DNA from: Treponema sp. UBA1793
GTDB taxonomy: Bacteria; Spirochaetota; Spirochaetia; Treponematales; Treponemataceae
Reading direction: 5' to 3'
Assembly: GCA_002314445.1 (NCBI GenBank)
Contig: DCFX01000026.1
Span: 1-23,037, forward strand
Length of the DNA: 23,037 nucleotides
Position numbers and translations under genes: made by a program. The notes beneath the pieces were generated by a model. It was not told the origin of the DNA. It did no database searches and was given only the letters and a program-made list of their open reading frames with translations. Shown in pieces: positions 15,668-23,037 of this stretch (position 1 is its first letter; each line of letters opens with the position of its first letter).

Positions 15668-17037
15668 ACGTATTCTCCATCCTTTCCTTTAAAAAGCCAT
15701 GTTCGTGTATCTACATATACAAAATAATTCCGTATATTGTTTTCACTGTTTTTTGTTTCTGCGCTGTCTGTCATTTCCATCTGTTCGGGATACGGTTCAA
15801 CATACGTACCTGCCCTGATTCTATGTTTACCGCGAGGCAAGGGAACTTCGTCAAGCGTATCCCATCCTGCAAACATATTGTCTATATAAAATCCCTGAGA
15901 AGGCGCCGTAATAGTCGGAATAATTCCGAATGAATCTTTTCCCAGCGTGTCTCCGCAGAAAACCGCAAGAACGTCATGCATCAGCTTCCATGTTCCGCTC
16001 AGTGAAAAGTCAGAAGTAAAGAATCTGGCGGAACGGATTTTCGTGTTCGTCTGGAGATTAATAAAATCAACATAATAAATATTTACTTCATCAGTGAGCT
16101 GGACCCTTCCGCGGAGAAGATAATCGGCAGTCGATGAATCAACGTTCCCTGTTCCCGTATATTCCGGTACCGCACCGACCGGACAGCCGGAGAACATGCC
16201 TGTCGTCGTAAAAATATACGAAAAGAGCCTGCTGAAAAAATCGTCGGTATCGCGGAACGTAACACCATCCTGCTCCGTAAACGATGTCGTAATATATTCA
16301 AACTCTCCGCTTTTCTGACCGACCATTTTTCTGCATTCTACAGCAAACGGCTCAACTACAATGCGTTTTTTTCCCTTCTGCCATGAATCGTCATTGTACA
16401 GCGCGGCAAGATCATTTATGCAGGCTGTAACCATTTCCGGTATCTCCTCCGTTTTTTTAAATATGCGGAGTGCCATAAGAGGATAACCGCTCAGCTTAAA
16501 CGGCATCAATTCGATATACATGACATACCATTCGCCGTCTTTAAAAAGGTACGGCTTGCATATGCCGTCAAGCAGAACAGGATACCGTTCCGATTTCAAA
16601 TCGTTCATAAGCGTAAAAACATTTTTACTCTTGTTAATTCCGTATTGGGAGACCAGCCATTTTTCCATACTTACCGGCTTGAACATTCCGGACAACGTCA
16701 TGAGTCTGTTGAGCTGCTCCGAAAACTCTCCCTGCATACCGTCAGGAATTGCCGAAGTTGCGGAAACATCAAGCATACAGACAGCAGGTGTTATCTCTGA
16801 AATTGCGTCATATGTATCCTGCATTTCCGTGAGTACAACGACGTCTTTTTTCTTTTTCTGCCCCACATCGGGAACTTTTATTTTAGGCGTCTTGGGCGCT
16901 TTCGGTGCTTCTAATTTCGGCGCTTCAGGCAGTTTTGCAGCCGGCAAATCTCCAGCAGAAAGAGGCGGTATAAAAATAATGAGCAATAAAATAAATACTG
17001 AGGTATAACATATTCTGCTGCATTCAACATTTCTCAT
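15646..17037 (-). CDS. Exported 463-aa protein with Pro-Lys-Ala linker
   Basis: A strong AGGAAGGA precedes the ATG. Residues 1-28 are a signal peptide or N-terminal anchor (VFILLLIIFIPPLSAG). Residues ~33-57 are a KxPEAPKLEAPKAPKTPKIK linker, then a large domain. Around residue 305 it shows a TolB/CsgG-like strand run (ADYLLRGRVQLTDEVNIYYV). Near ~375-410 a PEGA-like stretch (GFYIDNMFAGWDTLDEVPLP and GKHRIRAG) resembles surface carbohydrate-binding-type folds. No catalytic motif is seen. The KAPK-type linker also occurs at the end of the VWA protein in this operon. I infer an envelope component; the precise role is unknown. Confidence 0.7.
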   Translation of the reverse strand: MRNVECSRICYTSVFILLLIIFIPPLSAGDLPAAKLPEAPKLEAPKAPKTPKIKVPDVGQKKKKDVVVLTEMQDTYDAISEITPAVCMLDVSATSAIPDGMQGEFSEQLNRLMTLSGMFKPVSMEKWLVSQYGINKSKNVFTLMNDLKSERYPVLLDGICKPYLFKDGEWYVMYIELMPFKLSGYPLMALRIFKKTEEIPEMVTACINDLAALYNDDSWQKGKKRIVVEPFAVECRKMVGQKSGEFEYITTSFTEQDGVTFRDTDDFFSRLFSYIFTTTGMFSGCPVGAVPEYTGTGNVDSSTADYLLRGRVQLTDEVNIYYVDFINLQTNTKIRSARFFTSDFSLSGTWKLMHDVLAVFCGDTLGKDSFGIIPTITAPSQGFYIDNMFAGWDTLDEVPLPRGKHRIRAGTYVEPYPEQMEMTDSAETKNSENNIRNYFVYVDTRTWLFKGKDGEYVWNLLEK

Positions 17038-17080
17038 ATCCGTCCTTCCTGCTGTTTTTTGTTTTTTTTACTGCCTGTTA

Positions 17081-17509
17081 TCAGGCCCACTCTGCATTTT
17101 CATAGACAAGCGAAATCGTTTCCTGATTAACACCGCCTTCCTGGCTTCCGAGATCGGAAATCGTCCAGCCGCAGGGAACACAATTGAAAAGGTTTCTGCG
17201 CTGAATTTCCGTTGTTCCGTCGCGGTCCATAAAAACGATGGAAACCGATTTCTGTTCCGGATTTCCGCGCTCGACTGTCTTCCACCATTCCTTGAGGACT
17301 TTGTCCCTCGGATCGGCGTTACGACTCATCTTTACAGTGTCATACTTCACCTTTCCGACGACTTTACGCGGGTTTTTGTCCATGCCGCCCATATCATCGG
17401 ATACTTCTGCGGAAGCTCCAAGACCTGAAATTGAAACGAAGTTGCCATAGTCAATTCCGTCAATCTCTACTTTGAAATAAGCTTTGGTGGTTGGTAAATA
17501 ATCTGCCAT
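17081..17509 (-). CDS. Tail tube protein A (gp19/Hcp-like, Afp1/5 family)
   Basis: 142 aa; AAGGAG before the ATG. Conserved tube features: AYFKVEIDGIDYGNFVSISGLGASAE at the start, KVKYDTVKMSRNADPRDKVLKEWWK in the middle, and the closing RNLFNCVPCGWTISDL and ETISLVYENAEWA. It likely forms the bulk of the inner tube. Sheath A is 36 bp upstream, with a small 5-bp hairpin (AAGGC/GCCTT, around 17,521-17,536) between them, which may tune the sheath-to-tube ratio. Confidence 0.92.
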   Translation of the reverse strand: MADYLPTTKAYFKVEIDGIDYGNFVSISGLGASAEVSDDMGGMDKNPRKVVGKVKYDTVKMSRNADPRDKVLKEWWKTVERGNPEQKSVSIVFMDRDGTTEIQRRNLFNCVPCGWTISDLGSQEGGVNQETISLVYENAEWA

Positions 17510-17545
17510 CCTTTACTCCTTAAGGCTCTCCGGCCTTTACTTGAT

Positions 17546-18796
17546 TTATTCTTCCCCAAGGGTCTTTTGTGAGACCCTGAAGACAACGAATTCAGCAGGC
17601 TTTGCAGGTGCAAGCCCGAGTTCTATAACGACGTATCCCGCATCAATCGATTCCGGCGGGTTAAGCTCGTCGTCACAGCGTACGTAGAATGCTTCTTCCG
17701 GGGTGTCGCCGAACAGGGCGCCGGAACGCCAGATGTTCAGAAGGAACGAAGTAATGTTACGCGTAATTTTTTTCCAGAGGTCGCGTGTGTTCGGTTCAAA
17801 TACGACCCAGTTCGTTCCGTTCTGCAGCGACTGCTCAACCATACAAAACAGACGGCGGACATTGATGTACCGCCATTCGGGATTCGAGCTGACAGTGCGT
17901 GCACCCCATACGCGGATACCCCTTCCCGGGAAATCGCGGATACAGTTAATACCTTTCGGGTTCAGAAGTTCCTGTTCCGCGTCGGTAAGATTGTATTTGA
18001 GGCCGAGAGCCGTACGGAAAATTTCATTGGCAGGCGCCTTGTGCACACCGCGCGTTCCGTCGACACGGCTGTAAATTCCGCAGACACCGCCTGACGGAGG
18101 TGCAAATACGTTCTGGTCCTGAACCGTGTCGTACATGGAAACCCATGGAAAATAATATGCGCCCATAATGGAATCACGGGGTTTCGGCATCGTATCGATT
18201 CCCTTCTCAAGTGTTTCAGGGGAATCAAGAACAGCGAAACGGAAGCGGTTCTTTTCGCAATGGGAAAGGATTGCATCCTGTGCGGCCGGATCCGTAACGC
18301 CCGGAGCACTGACGATTGCAATGTCGGCAACTGTATCGAAAAGACACAAACCGGTCTTTTTTCCCGCACCGTCATCGCTGCCGATAATAAGCTTTGCAAT
18401 GTTATCCGGATTCTTTATTTCCACCGGCTTCTTTTCAGCTTCCTTACCGTCAGCTTTTGCATCCTTGCCTTCCGCTTTTGCGTCTTTCCCGTCCGCCTTT
18501 GCGTCAGCTTTCTTCTCTTCTTTCTTTACTTCAGATGCAGCAAGATTGTTGATGTAACATTTTGTTCCGCCGTTCTGAAAAAACTGATATACGCCGTGTC
18601 CGAGCCATCCGCCGGTATGCATACCGCCGAAAATTTTCGAGTACTGGGTCCAGTTTGTTACCAGTATGGCTTCATTTACCGGACCTTTTTCGGCAATACC
18701 AAGAAAGCCGACTATGTTTGTCGCTCCTGCTTCAATCGGTTTTGAACCGCTTTCAATTTCCTCAACATACACACCAGGTGTCTGATACGTTGGCAT
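17546..18796 (-). CDS. Tail sheath protein A (416 aa)
   Basis: AAGGAG precedes the ATG. N-terminal arm YQTPGVYVEEIESG (4-17), a first domain (to ~88) with FQNGGTKCYINN, then a low-complexity Lys/Asp/Ala insert (91-124), and the conserved sheath core (IRVWGARTVSS, EWRYINVRRLF, CDDELNPPESID) to the end. It lacks the large outer variable domain seen in sheath B, as if replaced by the repeat insert. Probably the main contractile subunit, paired with tube A. Confidence 0.95.
   Translation of the reverse strand: MPTYQTPGVYVEEIESGSKPIEAGATNIVGFLGIAEKGPVNEAILVTNWTQYSKIFGGMHTGGWLGHGVYQFFQNGGTKCYINNLAASEVKKEEKKADAKADGKDAKAEGKDAKADGKEAEKKPVEIKNPDNIAKLIIGSDDGAGKKTGLCLFDTVADIAIVSAPGVTDPAAQDAILSHCEKNRFRFAVLDSPETLEKGIDTMPKPRDSIMGAYYFPWVSMYDTVQDQNVFAPPSGGVCGIYSRVDGTRGVHKAPANEIFRTALGLKYNLTDAEQELLNPKGINCIRDFPGRGIRVWGARTVSSNPEWRYINVRRLFCMVEQSLQNGTNWVVFEPNTRDLWKKITRNITSFLLNIWRSGALFGDTPEEAFYVRCDDELNPPESIDAGYVVIELGLAPAKPAEFVVFRVSQKTLGEE
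18425..18526 (-). repeat. Heptapeptide tandem repeat in sheath A
   Basis: Residues 91-124 carry three near-identical 7-residue units, DAKADGK / DAKAEGK / DAKADGK, flanked by Lys-rich residues, encoded by imperfect 21-bp tandem repeats. It lies where other sheaths have an outward-facing domain, so it is likely a flexible exposed loop. Confidence 0.8.
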
Positions 18797-18822
18797 TTTT
18801 CATCTCCTTCAAATTATTATAA

Positions 18823-19365
18823 TTATTTAAGCACATTGCTGTGCAAATCTCTTTTTTCAACACGCTTGAATCCTGTTCCAATCCTCGAGTTGATGTTGAA
18901 ATCAATCCGATATAACAGGGACAGGACATGCACACCGTCCCTGTCGTTGAACCGGTTCTGCTCAAGCTGGCGTATTTCCGGTTCGACAAATACTTTCTTA
19001 CACTCATTTCCGTGCCAGTTGCAGGCGGAAACGTCGAGTGACGGATTGTCTTTAAAACAGACAACAATTTCTCCGAGCACATTCAGCGCAGCGGCGTATG
19101 TCGTACCGTAAATTGAGAAGCAGATTCCCATCATAAACCGGGCCGGCGTCTCATACAGTTTCTCGTCAACTACAATTCTCTGCCCGCTTTTGTCGACTGC
19201 TATCTGGCAGACGTCGGTAACAGAAGGAACGACAACAGGTATACTGAAATCAGTTATGCCTGATGAACATTCGCTTACAGCAAATGCAGTCTCTCCGCCT
19301 CCGAGCGTTTTCAATTGTGCAAAAAGTGAGGTATAAATGCAGCCTGCTACATCCGACTGGTTCAT
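18823..19365 (-). CDS. Pvc16/DUF4255-like tail terminator or cap candidate
   Basis: 180 aa; AAGGAGG precedes the ATG, whose TG is shared with the baseplate J stop (ATGA overlap). The middle part (ETPARFMMGICFSIYGTTY, then ALNVLGEIVVCFKDNP) and the late VLSLLYRIDFNINSR have the look of the Pvc16/DUF4255 fold, which in Afp closes the tip of the sheath and tube. The match is by pattern only and the sequence has drifted. Its position directly ahead of sheath A supports a cap/terminator or sheath-associated role. Confidence 0.55.
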   Translation of the reverse strand: MNQSDVAGCIYTSLFAQLKTLGGGETAFAVSECSSGITDFSIPVVVPSVTDVCQIAVDKSGQRIVVDEKLYETPARFMMGICFSIYGTTYAAALNVLGEIVVCFKDNPSLDVSACNWHGNECKKVFVEPEIRQLEQNRFNDRDGVHVLSLLYRIDFNINSRIGTGFKRVEKRDLHSNVLK

Positions 19366-22343
19366 TCTGCCTCCTTCCTGTCGCTTATTTCGACTGTTTT
19401 CAGATACGGGAGTTCGTCTTCCTTGAGTACAAGTTTTTCAACCTTGATACCAGCATCAATATCGCGTATTTCAAGCGAATCGACGGAAAGGATACCTGTT
19501 ACTTTTTCGAGCAGTTTCAGCACCGCTCCGCTTGTAACATCCTTACCGAATTCCCAGCCCTTTCCACCTCCTCCTTCCAGCGCATGAAACGAACGACGGA
19601 GTTCCCTGTCGATATTGCGTTTCAACGATTCTGCATCTATGACGTCGCTCTTGAAAACAAGTTCAAGCGCAATACCAAATGATCTGTACACAGGACCTTT
19701 TACGGTAAGCGGTGTACCGACAAGTTTTCTTTCGTTTAAATATGCGCTCACCCTCCGGATAAGCTCTCGGGACGGCTCAAGCATCAGTTCGTAACCGGAC
19801 ACGGTCGTCATTGCCGGAATAATGACGGTACAGATCCTTCCCTGTCTGTCCTTATTTTTGAGGCAGAACGCACGTCCGACAGATGCGGAAGATTCACGGG
19901 CAAGCCACTGGAAATCTTCTGCCGTCACTGCACGCTGAAGGCTTTTGAATACACCGGCTGCCCGTGACTTCAGGTTTTCAACCGTCTCCATATCCGCTCC
20001 GCCTTCGGCCGGAAACGGATTCTCGCATCCTGCTATAAACGGCACAGCCTGTGTCAGTATCTGCAGTGTATGGGCAGCAACATTACCGCCTTCCCCGCCG
20101 CCTGTGTGATAGGAAGCAAGACGTATATTGAACTTACGTTTCGGAGGATTAACCCCGTGCTGTCCGTCCCCAAACAGGATGCGGCCGGTTTTATAGTCAA
20201 CACAGTAATGGCGTGAAAAAGTATCGGAAGCATAAAAATTTTCAACTTCACGGTACCTGACCCATACTGCACCGTGGTCGGTATAATACGGTTTTTCGAT
20301 GCCGTCTTTTTTCATCATTTCTATTTCATTGTCAGACGGAATCGATCCCTCATCGACATAGAGAACGGCCCCGGGAAGCATGCCGTGATGAGCCGCCGTA
20401 TATGTCTGTCCGGGACCACCCGTTCCGGAACCGAGTATTTCATCGGTATACGTATTTTCATTGCAGGCATATACACAGTTGAGCAGTATGGATTGAATGC
20501 ACGGCACCGTCTCAAAACTTCCCGACAGCTGCGTCACCCTTATCCAGCAGCAGTCCTTGTTATAGAGTCTGCACGGCATCATATTTTCAGGAGCCGCAAA
20601 TTCGACGAATCCTGATTCATGGAAACTGTCTGTTCTGTCAGCCGTTTCGAGCGGACTCCAGTCTTTTCCGTTCCAGTATTCCCATGCAAAATCAACCAGC
20701 CTGCGCTGTTTTTCGACTGCAGATTCCTGACCGCGGAAAAAAGACGGCAGTGCGGGTTTTGGTGAAAACAAGGCAGTTTCGTCAACTTTAAAATATAACG
20801 CCGTATCGCCTGAAGCAAGGCGCCCTGAAAATCCCAGAAACAAAGATGGATTAGTACTATTGCGGATTGTAAACAATTTATTGTCCGTTTTTTCAGCATC
20901 ATCCATGACGGTATACAAACCGGGAAAATCGAACCACTGGAAGTTACTGCACGAAAAGACATCCGCAGGTACCTGCTTTTTTGCTTCATACGTGATGCGG
21001 ATTTTGCTCAGCAGCGGAGACTGAACTTTTGCACTGAACACCCACATCCAGTTTCCGTTCTCATTCTGGACATATTCGCCGCCGATAGAAAAATCTTTCG
21101 TGAGAAGCCTGATTCTTATCCAGAAGTGTTCTTCGTTGTTTACAGCTGTCTTTGAAATGTCTTCCGGCAGCGTGAAGGAGACTTCCCCGCTCTGTTTGAA
21201 TCCGAATGTTCCGTCAGAAAAATCTGTGGAAACCTGATCGATCCGTTTCCAGTCTGCTCCGTCCCAGTATTCATAGGAGAAAAGTGCATTATCATTTTCG
21301 TCGCCGGCCGTGTACACCTCGCTGAATGAGAACGTAAGCCTTACTTTTGTACCGCCGTTTTTGAATATTTCATCAGCAGCGACATAGAAAATCTCGTTAT
21401 ATCCCGGATTTTCGGAAAAAATGCGGAAACTCGAATTCATATCGGCAGGCGTGTATACTGCACCTGAATTACACAGGCACATATCAGGAATAAATCCCAG
21501 TCCGCCGAAAATAGTCCGTACCGTAATACTTTTTACGGACAGGACTGTCCTTTTCTCAGGAACATCAGCAAGGACAGCGCGCAGATATGAGTTTTCCTTG
21601 CCGTTCACAGAACAAGGCTGAATATCAGCCGGACCCGACAAATAGACTGTATTGTCTTTCTGCCGGGATCCGGTAACAGACAGTTCCGATTTTATATGCA
21701 TCCACGCCCGACCGTCCCAGTATTCCCAATACAGATGGTTTGTCAGTTCGTCATTTGCAGACAGAATATCCTGCACAGCTTCAAAAGCAATTTCAACATG
21801 GTGTTCATTAACAAGATATTTGAATGCAGGAGATGCTATGTACAATATATGTTCTACAGAATTTCTTGTGTCGAACAGCTCAAACGGCTGAAGCCCTTCG
21901 TCCGTACAGTAATCGGTCCAGCGCTCTCCGCTCCTGTTGACACAGGCAGCAAGAACACTGCTGTTAACGGATATTTCCTTTTCCGTTTCAAATACAAGGC
22001 TGTCCGATTCATCGTTAAGAGCCGCAATCTTCGTTCCCGATTTTATTTTCACCGGTTTTTCATAGCCCTCAACAGGGAAAAATTTTATAATGGCCCGTGC
22101 ACTCTGAGGCGGAACGAGAGACAATCCCATCAGTTCCAGCAGAGAAAGATATGTCTTTTCCGGCACTTTATTAAGCCGGTACAGAGTCATTTCCGTCATC
22201 CATGCAAAAAGTTCAACAAGTGTTATACCGGGGTCGGATGTGTTGTGGTTTGTCCATTCCGGACAATACCGCGGTATAAGACGAACTGCTTCTGCTACAA
22301 TGTCATCGAATGTTCTATCATCCAAGTTGCTCTTTGGAATCAC
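19362..22343 (-). CDS. Baseplate J-like wedge protein (Afp11-type), 993 aa
   Basis: Start GTG at 22343 with GAGAGG upstream; the gene begins inside the gp25 gene (26-bp overlap). The N-terminus is diagnostic for eCIS J proteins: FDDIVAEAVRLIPRYCPEWT followed by NTSDPGITLVELFAWMTE and YRLNKVPEKTYLSLLELMG. The long central part has repeats of YEYWDG/W-type strands (residues ~170-620), giving the large size. The C-terminal core has GGGEGGNVAAHTL (~745) and GGADMETVENLK (~774). In T4 (gp6) and Afp this protein builds the inner baseplate ring that triggers sheath contraction. Confidence 0.93.
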   Translation of the reverse strand: MIPKSNLDDRTFDDIVAEAVRLIPRYCPEWTNHNTSDPGITLVELFAWMTEMTLYRLNKVPEKTYLSLLELMGLSLVPPQSARAIIKFFPVEGYEKPVKIKSGTKIAALNDESDSLVFETEKEISVNSSVLAACVNRSGERWTDYCTDEGLQPFELFDTRNSVEHILYIASPAFKYLVNEHHVEIAFEAVQDILSANDELTNHLYWEYWDGRAWMHIKSELSVTGSRQKDNTVYLSGPADIQPCSVNGKENSYLRAVLADVPEKRTVLSVKSITVRTIFGGLGFIPDMCLCNSGAVYTPADMNSSFRIFSENPGYNEIFYVAADEIFKNGGTKVRLTFSFSEVYTAGDENDNALFSYEYWDGADWKRIDQVSTDFSDGTFGFKQSGEVSFTLPEDISKTAVNNEEHFWIRIRLLTKDFSIGGEYVQNENGNWMWVFSAKVQSPLLSKIRITYEAKKQVPADVFSCSNFQWFDFPGLYTVMDDAEKTDNKLFTIRNSTNPSLFLGFSGRLASGDTALYFKVDETALFSPKPALPSFFRGQESAVEKQRRLVDFAWEYWNGKDWSPLETADRTDSFHESGFVEFAAPENMMPCRLYNKDCCWIRVTQLSGSFETVPCIQSILLNCVYACNENTYTDEILGSGTGGPGQTYTAAHHGMLPGAVLYVDEGSIPSDNEIEMMKKDGIEKPYYTDHGAVWVRYREVENFYASDTFSRHYCVDYKTGRILFGDGQHGVNPPKRKFNIRLASYHTGGGEGGNVAAHTLQILTQAVPFIAGCENPFPAEGGADMETVENLKSRAAGVFKSLQRAVTAEDFQWLARESSASVGRAFCLKNKDRQGRICTVIIPAMTTVSGYELMLEPSRELIRRVSAYLNERKLVGTPLTVKGPVYRSFGIALELVFKSDVIDAESLKRNIDRELRRSFHALEGGGGKGWEFGKDVTSGAVLKLLEKVTGILSVDSLEIRDIDAGIKVEKLVLKEDELPYLKTVEISDRKEAE

Positions 22344-22737
22344 TTTCGCCTCTCTCCAGATAGAACGGATATACCATATTGAAGAATGTATTTACCGAAC
22401 GTATCTCATATTTTATATTAATATTTACTATTGACGGATTATCATCATCCTGCGTGCCTGTTACACTTGTTAAAATAACACGAGGCTCCCACTTCACAAT
22501 CGCTTCTTCAATATAATGGACAGCAAGCGATATAGTTTTTGGAGAATTCGGAGAAAATATAATTTCGTTGATTCTGCACCCGAAATCGGGATGCATAACG
22601 CGCTCTCCCGGTGTGGTACCAAGAATGATACGAATTGATTCTTCTACACTTTTTTCGCAGCTGGAAAATGCAATATTTCCATGCACGTCAGGTGCAACCG
22701 GAAACGCCCAGCCCTTTCCTAATAAATTTCTATTCAT
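22318..22737 (-). CDS. gp25/gpW-like baseplate protein (Afp9-like)
   Basis: 139 aa. Conserved start NLLGKGWAFPV and signature ILGTTPGERVMHPDFGCR, then INEIIF. gp25/Afp9/TssE-type proteins nucleate the sheath at the baseplate. It is the first gene after the promoter. The ribosome binding site is weak (AAAGG lies 17 nt from the ATG), although the protein start matches the family. It overlaps the J gene by 26 bp. Confidence 0.93.
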   Translation of the reverse strand: MNRNLLGKGWAFPVAPDVHGNIAFSSCEKSVEESIRIILGTTPGERVMHPDFGCRINEIIFSPNSPKTISLAVHYIEEAIVKWEPRVILTSVTGTQDDDNPSIVNINIKYEIRSVNTFFNMVYPFYLERGESDSKEQLG

Positions 22738-22781
22738 ATAACTTTTTAAAACAACCTTTCTTTTTATATTTGTTTGTAATA

Positions 22782-22809
22782 ACTATAACCCGCTATTTTT
22801 ATAAATCAA
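22782..22809 (-). promoter_or_regulatory. Candidate sigma70-type promoter of the CIS operon
   Basis: On the minus strand TTGATT (-35; 22809-22804) is separated by 16 bp from TATAGT (-10; 22787-22782), with A/T tracts upstream. The transcript would start about 40 bases before the gp25 ATG. This is a sequence-only prediction in an AT-rich region, where chance matches are common. Confidence 0.4.
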
Positions 22810-22985
22810 TGTTTTTACAAAAATTTTTCACTTTTTTTAAAATATTTTTTTGAATAACATATTATTAAAATTAACATATTAATAGTATATTTTATTTATT
22901 TGAAAAATAATTGGAGATAATTAATAAATTACAACTGCAAATAAAACAGACATATATTTTACACTGTATAATTTATTCGTGCGGA

Positions 22986-23032
22986 GGGTTTAATACCCCG
23001 ACCCTTGGGTCGTATGAAGGGTATTAAATCCC
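22986..23032. repeat. Nested palindrome at the right window edge
   Basis: Outer arms 22986-22998 (GGGTTTAATACCC) and 23019-23032 (GGGTATTAAATCCC) pair with a single-base bulge. Inside is a 6-bp perfect hairpin CGACCC/GGGTCG (22999-23012) with a TT turn. No T-run follows on either strand, so it is not a standard terminator. It resembles REP-like intergenic elements. Confidence 0.6.
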
Positions 23033-23037
23033 GACTG

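Larger units (their letters stand above)
22738..23037. other. AT-rich upstream region of the operon
   Basis: 300 bp with no credible ORF. It has A/T runs typical of UP-element or bendable DNA around 22,800-22,930, plus the promoter and edge palindrome listed separately. No divergent gene is seen. Confidence 0.7.

Noticed and set aside
575..22737. Complete prophage
   Set aside because: No capsid, portal, terminase, integrase or lysis-holin genes are seen. Duplicate sheath-tube pairs plus envelope and FHA/VWA genes fit a contractile injection system.
22986..23032. CRISPR repeat or intrinsic terminator at the right edge
   Set aside because: Only one unit is present, there are no spacers, and no T-run follows on either strand.

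Overview
The window holds one long minus-strand transcription unit, read from about 22,780 down to a strong intrinsic terminator at about 310-366. It encodes a contractile injection system (CIS): a headless, phage-tail-like machine of the eCIS/Afp-PVC type with several type VI secretion (T6SS)-like traits. The host is probably a spirochaete, most likely a Treponema. That rests on the style of the signal-peptide and SH3 proteins, the relaxed lipobox and the base composition, and it is an inference that needs a database search.

Layout in transcription order (right to left). (1) 22,738-23,037: AT-rich, non-coding leader with a plausible sigma70-type promoter and a nested palindrome at the window edge. 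(2) 17,081-22,737: gp25-like baseplate protein, giant baseplate J protein, a small Pvc16-like protein, tail sheath A and tail tube A. (3) 13,934-17,037: an exported 463-aa protein, an overlapping lipoprotein, a DUF1257/Ycf35 protein and a P2 gpI-like tail protein. (4) 10,821-13,937: a 505-aa baseplate/TssK-like candidate, a zinc-ribbon FHA protein and a membrane VWA protein with a C-terminal zinc ribbon. (5) 4,403-10,806: sheath B, tube B, LysM tube-baseplate protein, a short gp5-like protein, a gp27/gpD-like hub and a 677-aa spike carrying OB fold, beta-helix, PAAR-like tip and Ig-like repeats. (6) 575-4,400: a 43-aa ORF, an M23 peptidoglycan endopeptidase without a signal peptide, and an exported SH3-tailed protein translationally coupled to it. 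This is a candidate effector/immunity (or effector/accessory) pair. (7) 1-574: non-coding, with the terminator, several palindromes and an exact 59-bp copy of an internal piece of the spike gene.

Nearly all genes overlap or abut, and most have good Shine-Dalgarno sequences, so the machine, its envelope/regulatory parts and its cargo appear co-expressed. The sheath/tube pairs, baseplate proteins and spike form the contractile particle. The exported protein, lipoprotein and membrane VWA protein suggest an envelope-associated stage or docking site, which a purely released eCIS would not need. The FHA protein suggests phosphothreonine-dependent control, as in some T6SSs.

The most striking feature is the cargo end. 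From within the last ~60 codons of the spike to about two thirds of the way through the SH3 gene, the DNA is much more AT-rich than on either side (sampled 60-base lines of 23-38% GC against 50-62%). This looks like an exchangeable cargo cassette joined at domain boundaries. A tape measure, AAA+ ATPase and tail fibre are not visible and may lie outside the window.
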